Assembly: GCF_004681975.1 (NCBI RefSeq)
Contig: NZ_SMLK01000002.1
Span: 186,001 to 250,000 of the forward strand
Origin: Ramlibacter humi
Lineage (GTDB): Bacteria > Pseudomonadota > Gammaproteobacteria > Burkholderiales > Burkholderiaceae_C
Length of the DNA stretch: 64,000 bases
Reading direction: 5' to 3'
The notes under the pieces were generated by a model. The model had not been told where the DNA came from, searched no databases, and was given only the letters and a program-made list of their open reading frames with translations. Shown here one piece after another: positions 19,188-27,001 of the stretch. The first letter of the stretch is position 1. Each line of letters begins with the position of its first letter. The translations under genes and the position numbers were made by a program.

Positions 19188-19239
19188 ACGAGCGCCTCCT
19201 AAGCGCTAGATACAGGTTCGATTCCTGTCGGGGGCGCCA
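19188..19239 (+). repeat. attR: second copy of the 52-bp tRNA-Arg repeat
   Basis: Identical to 15113-15164 but without the 5' half of a tRNA upstream, so it is not a second functional gene. It marks the far end of the island. The DNA beyond it returns to the local high GC. No gene is seen from 19240 to 19364. Confidence 0.9.
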
Positions 19240-19364
19240 CCGGGCGCTCTCTCCCAGGCCGGTCGTGACACTTCGGCCATGCCGACCGTCGGCCGCTTTG
19301 CCTACAGTGGACCTTCCGGGAGGTCCATCATGGGAGACAGCACCCTCGCAGGAGGCCGCACGCC

Positions 19365-20684
19365 GTGCTGAGGCAGGCCCATTCGCTGGCCGCGCGCCTG
19401 CGCACGCTGCGGGCCGATCCCGATGCGAGGAACTCGGCCTGCATGGTGATGAGCTATGGATCGCTCACCGTCCTGCAGGGCACGCTGTTCTTCCTTCTGG
19501 CCCGTGCACTGGGCGCGCACGAGTTCGGCAAGGTGGCCGGCGTCGTCGCCATCACGTCCGCGCTGCTGCCGTGGTCCGGCCTCGGCCTCGGCGCGGTCGC
19601 GACGATGCGCATCGCGCGAAACCAGGTCAGGCCGCGGGAGGCACTGGGCAATGGCCTGGCGGTGACCGCGGTCAGTGCTTCGGCCGGCGTCGGCCTGGCC
19701 GTGCTCGTCGGCCACCTGTTCCTGGGGCCCGCGGCGATCCCGCTGCTGGTCCTCTTCGGCATCTCCGAGCTTCTGCTGGCGAAGTTCATCGACATCGCCG
19801 CGCAGGTGTTCATGGGCCTGGAGCAGCATGCGGTGTCGGCGCTGCTCCAGAACCTGTTGCTGGCCGCGCGACTGGCGTGCGCAATGCCGATGGTCCTCGG
19901 GTGGATCCACCCCACGGCGCTGGCCTGGGCCGAGCTGCACCTGCTGGCCGGCACCTGCGCCGCATCGGCGGTCCTGCTGATTTGCGTGCGCCGCCTGGGC
20001 TGGCCGGCGGTGCGGGCCATCTTCGCTTTCCAGGACGCGCGCAAGGGCTTCCACTTCAGCGTCGTCTGGTCCGCGCGAAGCGTGCACACGGACATCGACA
20101 AGGTGGTGATGTCCCGCCTGGCCTCCGAGTCGATGGCCGGCGCGTACACGGCCGCGTTCCGCCTTGTTCCGATCGCTTGCCTGCCGTTCCTGGCGGTCCT
20201 CAATTCGCTGACGGCACGCCTCTTCCGGCGCGGCGAGCAGCGGGGCGTCGCGGGAACGACGGAAGCGCTTCGCCGGCTGGCCATCGTCGGCGCCGCGGGC
20301 TGCCTGCTGCTGGCCCCGGTCATCCACTTCGCGGCGCCGCTGATCCCGTGGCTGCTGGGTCCCTCGTACCGGCTTTCCGCCGACATTCTGCAGGCCCTTT
20401 GCCTGCTGCCTTTCTTCATGGTGATGCAGTCGGCGGGCACCGATGCGCTGCTGAGCGCCAACGAGCAGAAGCGGGCCGCCCTGCTGCATGCGCTGACCGC
20501 GGCACTGGCGCTGGGCTTGAACCTCCTGCTGGTGCCGCAGTTCGGCTGGCGGGGGGCCGTGGTCGCCGCCTATGCGTCGCAGGGCTTCCTGCTCGCGGCG
20601 CTGGCTTTCAGCATCGGCTCCGCCTTGCGCACCCAGCGGCGGGTGGCGCATGGTGCACCTGCCGTGCGGGGAGCGAACGGATGA
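19365..20684 (+). CDS. Oligosaccharide flippase family protein (Wzx-like)
   Basis: A 439-residue polytopic membrane protein with about 12 hydrophobic segments, of the MATE/MOP polysaccharide-transporter type. Family hallmarks are ARALGAHEFGKVAGVVAITSA near the N-terminus, DKVVMSRLASESMAGAYTAAFR in the middle, and the C-terminal LNLLLVPQFGWRGAVVA. It would flip lipid-linked glycans across the inner membrane. The start is a GTG 9 nt after a strong AGGAGG (19350-19355). It overlaps the glycosyltransferase start by ATGA. No other polysaccharide genes are nearby, so the substrate is unknown. Confidence 0.85.
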   Translation: MLRQAHSLAARLRTLRADPDARNSACMVMSYGSLTVLQGTLFFLLARALGAHEFGKVAGVVAITSALLPWSGLGLGAVATMRIARNQVRPREALGNGLAVTAVSASAGVGLAVLVGHLFLGPAAIPLLVLFGISELLLAKFIDIAAQVFMGLEQHAVSALLQNLLLAARLACAMPMVLGWIHPTALAWAELHLLAGTCAASAVLLICVRRLGWPAVRAIFAFQDARKGFHFSVVWSARSVHTDIDKVVMSRLASESMAGAYTAAFRLVPIACLPFLAVLNSLTARLFRRGEQRGVAGTTEALRRLAIVGAAGCLLLAPVIHFAAPLIPWLLGPSYRLSADILQALCLLPFFMVMQSAGTDALLSANEQKRAALLHALTAALALGLNLLLVPQFGWRGAVVAAYASQGFLLAALAFSIGSALRTQRRVAHGAPAVRGANG

Positions 20685-21508
20685 ACCCGCTGCCCGACCT
20701 CCCGCTGGTGTCCATCGTCACGCCGTCGTGGAACACGGGGCCTTACATCGGGGACACCTTGCGCAGCGTGCAGGCGCAGGACTACCCGCGCGTGGAACAC
20801 CTCGTGCTCGATTCCGGATCGACCGACGAAACCGACGCGGTCCTGGCGCGCTTTCCTTCCATCCACCTGGTGCGGCCGGCGCCGGCCGGCCTGGTGCCGA
20901 AGGTGAACCTGGGATTCGCCATGGCCCGCGGCGATGTCGTCGGCTGGCTCTGCTCGGATGACTACTACCTGCCGGGCGCGATCGGCAAGGCCGTGGACGT
21001 CTTGCGGAACAACCCGGACGTGGGGCTCGTCTACTGCAACGACCTCCTGGTGGACAGCCGTGGCGTGGAGATGCGGCGCGTGCGCAGCCGGCAGGTGACG
21101 CACTCGGAACTGGTGCTGGACCGCAACTGGGTGCCGCATGCCACCGTGTTCATGCGCCGCGAAGCGCTCGATCTCGCCGGGCCGCTGGATCCGCGCTACC
21201 CGATGGTGTGCGACTGGGACTTGTGGATCCGCATGAGCAAGCGCTTCCCCATCCTTTTCGTCGACGACTGGTGGGGCGCTTTCCGGGTGCGCGACGACCA
21301 GCGGTCGAACGTGCACAAGTACGAGAGCTGGAAGGAAGCCTGGAAGATGACCCGCGAGCACGGCGCCGGGTACTTCTCGCCGTACTTCCGCAACTACTGG
21401 CGCGCCAAACTCGTGCGGGCGGCCGTCATGGTCGGCCGGGGTGAATTCCAGGTGGCCGGCGCGAAGCTGCGCGACCTGGTGACGGGCTTGACGCGCACGT
21501 CGTACTGA
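20681..21508 (+). CDS. Family 2 glycosyltransferase
   Basis: A 275-residue GT-A fold enzyme. The nucleotide-sugar site opens with VSIVTPSWNTGPYIGDTLRSV, followed by DSGSTDET. The acidic metal-binding region is CSDDYYLPGA, and the acceptor-side DWDLWIRMSKRFPI is typical of WcaA-type enzymes. It lacks a membrane helix. It is co-transcribed with the flippase (ATGA overlap), so it probably adds a sugar to the glycan that the flippase exports. Sugar and acceptor cannot be predicted. Confidence 0.88.
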   Translation: MNPLPDLPLVSIVTPSWNTGPYIGDTLRSVQAQDYPRVEHLVLDSGSTDETDAVLARFPSIHLVRPAPAGLVPKVNLGFAMARGDVVGWLCSDDYYLPGAIGKAVDVLRNNPDVGLVYCNDLLVDSRGVEMRRVRSRQVTHSELVLDRNWVPHATVFMRREALDLAGPLDPRYPMVCDWDLWIRMSKRFPILFVDDWWGAFRVRDDQRSNVHKYESWKEAWKMTREHGAGYFSPYFRNYWRAKLVRAAVMVGRGEFQVAGAKLRDLVTGLTRTSY

Positions 21509-21530
21509 GCGTTACGGACGGCGGCTGCCG

Positions 21531-22721
21531 TTACTTCGACAGCAGGCGCATCGCCTCTTCCAGCCCCTTGATGGTGAGCGGGTACATGCGCTGGTTCATC
21601 AACTGCTGCATGACCGAGATCGACTGGCGGTACTGCCACACGCCCTGCGGTTCCGGGTTGATCCACACGAACTTCGGGAAGGCGTTGGTCAGGCGCTGGA
21701 TCCATTCGGCGCCAGCTTCCTCGTTGTTGTACTCCACACTGCCGCCGGGCTGCAGGATTTCGTAAGGGCTCATGGTGGCGTCGCCCACGAACACCAGCTT
21801 GTAGTCCTTGTTGTACTTGCGGATGATGTCCCACGTCGGGAACTTCTCGCTGAAGCGCCGGCGGTTGTTCTTCCACATGAAGTCGTAGACGCAGTTGTGG
21901 AAGTAGTAGAACTCCAGGTGCTTGAACTCGGCCTTGGCCGCCGAGAACATCTCCTCGACGCGGTGGATGTGTTCGTCCATCGTGCCGCCCACGTCCATCA
22001 GCAGCAGCACCTTCACGTTGTTGTGCCGCTCCGGCACCATCTTGATGTCCAGGTAGCCGGCGTTGGCGGCGGTGGACTTGATGGTGTCGTCCAGGTCCAG
22101 TTCCTCGGCCGAGCCTTCGCGCGCGAACTTGCGCAGCCGGCGCAGCGCCACCTTGATGTTGCGCGTGCCCAGCTCCTGCGTGTCGTCGTAATCCTTGTAG
22201 GCGCGCTGGTCCCAGACCTTCACCGCGCTCTTGTTGCGGCCCTTGTCCTGCCCGATGCGGATGCCCTGCGGGTTGAAGCCGTAGGCGCCGAACGGGCTGG
22301 TGCCGCCGGTGCCGATCATCTTGCTGCCGCCTTCGTGGCGCTCCTTCTGCTCCTCGAAGCGCTTCTTCAGCGTTTCCATGAGCTCGTCCCAGCCCATCTT
22401 CTCGATCTTCGCCTTCTCTTCGGGCGAAAGCTCCAGCTCGAGGTTCTTGCGCAGCCACTCCAGCGGGATGTCCTTGGTGAAGTCCGCCAGCATCTCCACG
22501 CCCTTGAAGTACGCCGCGAAGGCGCGGTCGAACTTGTCGTAGTGCTTCTCATCCTTCACCAGCGCGGCACGCGACAGGTAGTAGAAGTCGTCGATCGAGT
22601 ACTGGCCGTCGCTCTCGGGGCCCACCACGCCGGCCTGCACCGCTTCCAGCAGCGACAGGTATTCCTTGACCGAGACCGGCAGCTTGGCGCTGCGCAGCGT
22701 ATAGAAGAAGTCGATCAGCAT
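21531..22721 (-). CDS. VWA domain-containing CoxE-like protein
   Basis: A 396-residue cytoplasmic protein. The N-terminal half is helical and charged, and the C-terminal half is a von Willebrand A fold. The MIDAS region reads LLLMDVGGTMDEH (D near residue 243) instead of the usual D-x-S-x-S, a variation seen in this VWA-CoxE group. Such proteins act with MoxR-type AAA+ ATPases as metal-insertion or remodelling chaperones. The partner ATPase is two genes upstream on the same strand, with a GNAT gene between. The client is unknown. Confidence 0.82.
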   Translation of the reverse strand: MLIDFFYTLRSAKLPVSVKEYLSLLEAVQAGVVGPESDGQYSIDDFYYLSRAALVKDEKHYDKFDRAFAAYFKGVEMLADFTKDIPLEWLRKNLELELSPEEKAKIEKMGWDELMETLKKRFEEQKERHEGGSKMIGTGGTSPFGAYGFNPQGIRIGQDKGRNKSAVKVWDQRAYKDYDDTQELGTRNIKVALRRLRKFAREGSAEELDLDDTIKSTAANAGYLDIKMVPERHNNVKVLLLMDVGGTMDEHIHRVEEMFSAAKAEFKHLEFYYFHNCVYDFMWKNNRRRFSEKFPTWDIIRKYNKDYKLVFVGDATMSPYEILQPGGSVEYNNEEAGAEWIQRLTNAFPKFVWINPEPQGVWQYRQSISVMQQLMNQRMYPLTIKGLEEAMRLLSK

Positions 22722-22746
22722 GGGGGCAACCTCCGCCGCGCCCGGG

Positions 22747-23340
22747 TCAGCGCGGCTTGGCCAGTTGGTACTGCAGGTGCGCCTTGACCTCGGGCCATTC
22801 GCCCGCGGCGAGGCTGTACATCACCGTATCACGGATGGTGCCGTCGCGCCGCGGCGCATGCCCGCGGATCACGCCGTCCTTCTTCGCGCCCAGGCGCTCA
22901 ATGGCGTTCTGGGAAGCGAAATTGAAGTTGTCCGTGCGCCAGCCCACGACACGGCAGCCCAGCGTGTCGAAGGCGTGGCCCATCATCAGCAGCTTGCAGG
23001 TGGTGTTCACGTGCGTGCGCTGCACGCTCTTGCGGTACCACGTGTAACCGATCTCGACGCGCTTCACCGCGGGCAGGATGTCGTGGTAGCTGGTGCTGCC
23101 CAGCACGCGGCCGGTGGCCGCTTCAGTGACGGCGAAGGCGAAGCGGTTGCCTTCCTCGCGCATGCGAAGGGCGTCCTCGATGTACTTGCGGGTGGCGCCG
23201 GGTTCGGGCACCGACGTGACCCGCAGGTTCCACAGTTCGCCGTCGGCCGCGGCGTCCGCCAGGCCGGCCTCGTGGTCCAGCGACAGGGGCACCAGCGCGA
23301 TGCCGCGGTCGCCGAGGGTGGTGGGTTGCACGAAGGCCAT
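22747..23340 (-). CDS. GNAT family N-acetyltransferase (RimJ/RimL-like)
   Basis: A 197-residue acyl-CoA-dependent acetyltransferase. It shows the RimJ-type elements: RKYIEDALRMREEGNRFAFAV, GSTSYHDILPAVKRVEIGYTWY (beta4), and FASQNAIERLGAKKDGVIRGH near the C-terminus. It lies between moxR (7 bp upstream) and the VWA gene (25 bp downstream), all on the minus strand, so it is likely in that operon. The target could be an N-terminus, a small molecule, or a protein linked to the MoxR-VWA pair; none is shown by the sequence. Confidence 0.85.
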   Translation of the reverse strand: MAFVQPTTLGDRGIALVPLSLDHEAGLADAAADGELWNLRVTSVPEPGATRKYIEDALRMREEGNRFAFAVTEAATGRVLGSTSYHDILPAVKRVEIGYTWYRKSVQRTHVNTTCKLLMMGHAFDTLGCRVVGWRTDNFNFASQNAIERLGAKKDGVIRGHAPRRDGTIRDTVMYSLAAGEWPEVKAHLQYQLAKPR

Positions 23341-23347
23341 GTCGCGA

Positions 23348-24202
23348 TCAGCGGTTGTGACGCTGCATGAAGACCAGCTTCTCGAACAGCGTGACGTCCT
23401 GCTCGTTCTTCAGCAGCGCGCCCACCAGCGGCGGCACGGCCACCTTCTCGTCCTGGCTTTGCAGCGCTTCCAGCGGGATGTCCTCGGCCACCAGCAGCTT
23501 CAGCCAGTCCAGCAGTTCCGACGTGCTGGGCTTCTTCTTCAGGCCCGGCAAGTTGCGCACGTCGTAGAAGGTCTTCATCGCGGCCGAGAGCAGTTCCTTC
23601 TTCAGGCCGGGGAAGTGCACGTCCACGATCTTCTTCATCGTGTCGGCGTCGGGGAACTTGATGTAGTGGAAGAAGCAGCGGCGCAGGAACGCGTCGGGCA
23701 GCTCCTTCTCGTTGTTGGACGTGATGAACACCAGCGGGCGGTGCCTGGCCTTCACCAGCTCGCGCGTCTCGTAGACGTAGAACTCCATCCGGTCCAGCTC
23801 GCGAAGCAGGTCGTTGGGGAATTCGATGTCGGCCTTGTCGATCTCGTCGATCAGCAGCGCCACCGGCTGGTCGGCCGTGAAGGCCTGCCACAGCACGCCC
23901 TTGACGATGTAGTTGTGGATGTCCTTGACCTTCTCGCCACCTTCGACGTCCCGTAGCTGCGAGTCGCGCAGGCGGCTGACGGCGTCGTACTCGTACAGGC
24001 CCTGCTGCGCCTTGGTGGTGGACTTGATGTGCCACTGCAGCAGCGGCATGCCCAGGGCCTGCGCCACTTCCTCGGCCAGCATGGTCTTGCCGGTGCCGGG
24101 TTCGCCCTTGACCAGCAGCGGGCGCTTCAGCGCGATGGCGGCGTTGACCGCCAGCATCAGGTCCTGCGTGGCGACGTAGTTCTCGGAGCCTTGGAATTTC
24201 AT
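23348..24202 (-). CDS. MoxR-type AAA+ ATPase
   Basis: A 284-residue AAA+ protein. Walker A is GEPGTGKT (33-40), Walker B is ALLIDEIDKAD, and the sensor/arginine-finger region includes FITSNNEKELPDAFLRRCFFHYIKF. It is expected to form a hexamer that hydrolyses ATP and cooperates with the VWA protein encoded downstream. It is the first gene of a three-gene minus-strand operon that diverges from the cytochrome c4 gene (93 bp between starts). Confidence 0.88.
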   Translation of the reverse strand: MKFQGSENYVATQDLMLAVNAAIALKRPLLVKGEPGTGKTMLAEEVAQALGMPLLQWHIKSTTKAQQGLYEYDAVSRLRDSQLRDVEGGEKVKDIHNYIVKGVLWQAFTADQPVALLIDEIDKADIEFPNDLLRELDRMEFYVYETRELVKARHRPLVFITSNNEKELPDAFLRRCFFHYIKFPDADTMKKIVDVHFPGLKKELLSAAMKTFYDVRNLPGLKKKPSTSELLDWLKLLVAEDIPLEALQSQDEKVAVPPLVGALLKNEQDVTLFEKLVFMQRHNR

Positions 24203-24242
24203 CGGGAGAAGGGCAGGGGCCGCGCCGCTGAGGTGGCACCCC

Positions 24243-24248
24243 TATAAT
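24243..24248 (+). promoter_or_regulatory. -10 element upstream of the cytochrome c4 gene
   Basis: A perfect TATAAT stands 47 bp before the ATG at 24296, in otherwise GC-rich DNA. No convincing -35 hexamer is seen at 16-18 bp. It probably drives the cytochrome gene. Confidence 0.5.
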
Positions 24249-24295
24249 CGTTGGTTGATTCGGAAACGGGGACGCTCGTCCATTGTGCGCGCAAA

Positions 24296-25051
24296 ATGAA
24301 TAAGTTGTTGACCACGCTCCTGGCCCTGCTTGTCGCTTCTGCGACCGGTTTCGCGCACGCCCAGTCGGCGCCCGCGTCTGCTTCCGCCGCCAGCTCGGCG
24401 CCCGCCACCGCGGCGGCTGCCGCCAACCAGCAGGGTGGCAAGGCCGCGGCTTCCACGCCCGCCTCGCTGCAGGCCAAGATCGCCATGTGCCTGGGCTGCC
24501 ACAACATCATCGGCTACCAGGCCAGCTTCCCCGAAGTGCACAAGGTGCCCAAGATCGCCGGCCAGAGCGCGGGCTACATCGAGGCGGCGCTCAATGCCTA
24601 CAAGGGCGGCGACCGCAAGCACCCGACGATGCGCAGCATCGCCGATGCCCTGAGCGACCAGGACATCAAGGACATCGCGGCCTACTACTCCAAGCTGGGC
24701 CAGGAAGGCGGTTCCGCGGCGCCGGCCAAGCCGAACAACGAACCCAGCCCGCAAGTCGCCAAGCTGCTGAAGGACGCCGCCTGCGTGTCGTGCCACGGCG
24801 CCAACTTCTCCACCCCGGTGGCGCCCAACTACCCGAAGGTCGCGGGCCAGTACAAGGACTACCTGTTCGTCGCGCTGAAGGCGTACAAGACCGAGAACAA
24901 CGCCGCCGTCGGCCGCAACAACGCCATCATGGGCGGCATCGCCAAGCAGTTCAGCAACGACCAGCTGAAGGCGCTGGCCGACTACATCGGCGGCCTGGAA
25001 GGCGACCTGAAGACGGTGCCGGAGAGCCGCTTCCACGGCAAGGAACACTGA
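24296..25051 (+). CDS. Periplasmic dihaem cytochrome c4
   Basis: A 251-residue exported electron carrier. A signal peptide (MNKLLTTLLALLVASATGFAHA) is followed by an Ala/Ser-rich spacer. Two class I c-type domains then have CLGCH (C65, C68, H69) and CVSCH (C163, C166, H167), each with a later axial Met region (MRSIADALSDQDIKDIAAYY and MGGIAKQFSNDQLKALADYI). The tandem layout is that of c4, which delivers electrons to terminal oxidases such as the one encoded at 37375-42072. I chose the ATG at 24296 because the upstream in-frame codons do not form a signal peptide. Confidence 0.9.
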   Translation: MNKLLTTLLALLVASATGFAHAQSAPASASAASSAPATAAAAANQQGGKAAASTPASLQAKIAMCLGCHNIIGYQASFPEVHKVPKIAGQSAGYIEAALNAYKGGDRKHPTMRSIADALSDQDIKDIAAYYSKLGQEGGSAAPAKPNNEPSPQVAKLLKDAACVSCHGANFSTPVAPNYPKVAGQYKDYLFVALKAYKTENNAAVGRNNAIMGGIAKQFSNDQLKALADYIGGLEGDLKTVPESRFHGKEH

Positions 25052-25066
25052 GCCGCCCGGCTCCAT

Positions 25067-25096
25067 GAAAAAGGCCCGCTGACGCGGGCCTTTTTG
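25067..25096. terminator. Bidirectional Rho-independent terminator
   Basis: Arms AAAAAGGCCCGC and GCGGGCCTTTTT with a 4-nt loop. It lies between the cytochrome stop (25051) and the stop of the convergent DUF1841 gene (25100), with a T-run on either strand, so it can serve both. Confidence 0.85.
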
Positions 25097-25099
25097 TTT

Positions 25100-25534
25100 T
25101 CAGTCTCGGGTGGCGCGCCGCTGCACGCAGTCCACGTACGACGGCCCGTCCGGCGGCCGCCCGGCGCGCTGGCTTTCCCACAGCATCTGCCCCAGGCACT
25201 CCATCGCCTCGTGGTGCGCGTCGTGCAGCGAGCCGCGGCGCGCTGCGAGCAACTCCACGGCCTGGCGGATGCCGCGCGGCTGGTCGATGGAGCACTGCTC
25301 GCTGATCGACAGGTGCATGGACAGGTGAAGGAATGGGTTCGTGCGCCCGTCCGCGCCGTCGTAGACGCGCGCCACGGCGGCTTCCGCATCGGCCATGTGG
25401 GGGTCGTACTCCGGATGCTCCAGCAGCCATTGGCTGGCCAGCGTCTCCAGCGCGTCCAGCGGCTGCGCGGCGCGCGCCTTGGCGTGCACGCCGCAGAAGA
25501 AGCGCCGGACGTCTTCCTGAGAGGGATTGAACAT
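25100..25534 (-). CDS. DUF1841 family protein
   Basis: A 144-residue cytoplasmic protein with the family opening MFNPSQEDVRRFFCGV and the block NPFLHLSMHLSISEQCSIDQP. The His-rich segment (HLSMHL, HDAHHEA) might bind metal. Function is unknown. The family is common in Betaproteobacteria. It converges on the cytochrome c4 gene and diverges from pcaI. Confidence 0.85.
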   Translation of the reverse strand: MFNPSQEDVRRFFCGVHAKARAAQPLDALETLASQWLLEHPEYDPHMADAEAAVARVYDGADGRTNPFLHLSMHLSISEQCSIDQPRGIRQAVELLAARRGSLHDAHHEAMECLGQMLWESQRAGRPPDGPSYVDCVQRRATRD

Positions 25535-25635
25535 GCGCCGAGGCTATCACCGCCGCTGCCCTCGGGTACGCGCGCCACGCCGCGCGGCCCGGCTTCGGCG
25601 GTGGTCAAATGGCGGCCCGGCAAGGACACCAGGAC

Positions 25636-26337
25636 ATGATCGACAAGCTGGCCCCCACGGTCGCGCAGGCGCTGCAAGGCGTGCGCGACGGCTCCACGGT
25701 GCTGATCGGCGGCTTCGGCACGGCGGGCATCCCCAACGCGCTGATCGAAGGATTGATCGAGCAGGGCGCGCGCGACCTCACCGTGGTGAACAACAACGCC
25801 GGCAACGGCGACGGCGGCCTCGCCGCGCTGCTGAAGACGGGCCGCGTGCGCAAGATCATCTGCAGCTTCCCGCGCCAGGCCGACAGCTGGGTGTTCGACG
25901 AGCTGTACCGCACCGGGAAGATCGAACTGGAACTGGTGCCCCAAGGCAACCTCGCCGAACGCATCCGCGCCGCGGGCGCCGGCATCGGCGGCTTCTTCAC
26001 GCCCACCGGCCACGGCACCGAACTGGCCAAGGGCAAGGAAGTGCGCGAGATCGACGGCCGCATGCAGGTGTTCGAAACGCCGATCCACGGCGACCTGGCG
26101 CTGGTGCAGGCCGAGAAGGGTGACCGCTGGGGCAACCTCACCTACCGCATGGCCGCGCGCAACTTCGGCCCCGTGATGGCGACGGCGGCGAAGACCACCG
26201 TGGCCGCGGTGCACGAGATCGTCGAACTCGGCGAGCTGGACCCCGAGGCCATCGTCACGCCGGGCATCTTCGTGACGCACGTGGTGAAGGTGCCGCGCGT
26301 CGCGACCCAAGCCGGTGGATTCAGGCAGGCGGCATGA
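25636..26337 (+). CDS. pcaI: 3-oxoadipate CoA-transferase subunit A
   Basis: A 233-residue class I CoA-transferase alpha subunit. It shows the glycine-rich CoA loop VLIGGFGTAGIPNALIEGL and GGFFTPTGHGTELAKGKEV. With subunit B it moves CoA from succinyl-CoA to 3-oxoadipate in the beta-ketoadipate pathway. The neighbouring thiolase pcaF makes 3-oxoadipate a better substrate call than acetoacetate. I chose the ATG at 25636, preceded by CCAGGA; the upstream in-frame residues MAARQGHQD look spurious. The stop overlaps pcaJ by 4 bp. Confidence 0.88.
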   Translation: MIDKLAPTVAQALQGVRDGSTVLIGGFGTAGIPNALIEGLIEQGARDLTVVNNNAGNGDGGLAALLKTGRVRKIICSFPRQADSWVFDELYRTGKIELELVPQGNLAERIRAAGAGIGGFFTPTGHGTELAKGKEVREIDGRMQVFETPIHGDLALVQAEKGDRWGNLTYRMAARNFGPVMATAAKTTVAAVHEIVELGELDPEAIVTPGIFVTHVVKVPRVATQAGGFRQAA

Positions 26338-26984
26338 CCATGGCCTGCGAAAAACGCACCAAGGACCAGCTTGCCGCCCGCGTGGCGCGAGACATCCACG
26401 ACGGCGCCTACGTCAACCTGGGCATCGGCATGCCCACGCTGGTGGCCAACCACCTGCCGGCCGGCATCGAGATCGTGCTGCACAGCGAGAACGGCATCCT
26501 GGGCATGGGCCCGGCGCCGGCCGCGGGGCAGGAAGACTACGACCTCATCAACGCCGGCAAGCAGCCGGTGACGCTCAGGCAAGGCGGCGCGTTCTTCCAC
26601 CACGCCGACAGCTTCGGGATGATGCGCGGCGGCCACCTGGACATCTGCGTGCTCGGCGCTTTCCAGGTCTCGGCTACCGGCGACCTGGCGAACTGGAGCA
26701 CGGGCGAACCCGGTGCCATCCCCGCCGTCGGCGGCGCGATGGACCTGGCCACCGGCGCGCGCCAGACCTGGGTGATGATGGACCTGCTGACCAAGCAGGG
26801 CCAGAGCAAGGTCGTCGAGCGCTGCACCTACCCGCTGACCGGCATCGCGTGCGTCAAGCGCGTGTACACCGACCTCGCCACTTTCGAGTGCACGCCGCAA
26901 GGCCTGAAACTCATCGATGCCGTCGACGGGTTGTCCCGCGCGGAACTGGAAAATCTCACCGGCCTGCCGATCATGGCGGCCTGA
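26334..26984 (+). CDS. pcaJ: 3-oxoadipate CoA-transferase subunit B
   Basis: A 216-residue beta subunit carrying the catalytic glutamate E52 in the SENGILG motif, which forms the acyl-CoA thioester intermediate. GIGMPTLVANHLP precedes it. It overlaps pcaI by 4 bp and ends 17 bp before pcaF. Length matches the family. The complex is expected to be an alpha2-beta2 cytoplasmic enzyme. SCOT enzymes for acetoacetate share all these motifs, so specificity rests on the operon. Confidence 0.88.
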   Translation: MTMACEKRTKDQLAARVARDIHDGAYVNLGIGMPTLVANHLPAGIEIVLHSENGILGMGPAPAAGQEDYDLINAGKQPVTLRQGGAFFHHADSFGMMRGGHLDICVLGAFQVSATGDLANWSTGEPGAIPAVGGAMDLATGARQTWVMMDLLTKQGQSKVVERCTYPLTGIACVKRVYTDLATFECTPQGLKLIDAVDGLSRAELENLTGLPIMAA

Positions 26985-27001
26985 CCCCGGAGCATGACTT
27001 C

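Larger units (their letters stand above)
15113..19239. mobile_element. Genomic island of about 4.1 kb integrated in tRNA-Arg(CCT)
   Basis: The DNA between the two 52-bp repeats is visibly less GC-rich than both flanks. It holds one large restriction-modification gene and a transposase remnant. No intact integrase, excisionase or mobilisation gene is visible, so the element is probably degenerate or depends on a recombinase supplied elsewhere. From 15165 to 15260 I see no gene. From 18841 to 19187 there is only the IS remnant. The boundaries are seen in the sequence; the mode of entry is inferred. Confidence 0.85.

Noticed and set aside
19188-19239. Second tRNA-Arg gene
   Set aside because: Only the anticodon arm to CCA is present; the acceptor 5' strand and D arm are missing, so it is an attachment-site copy.
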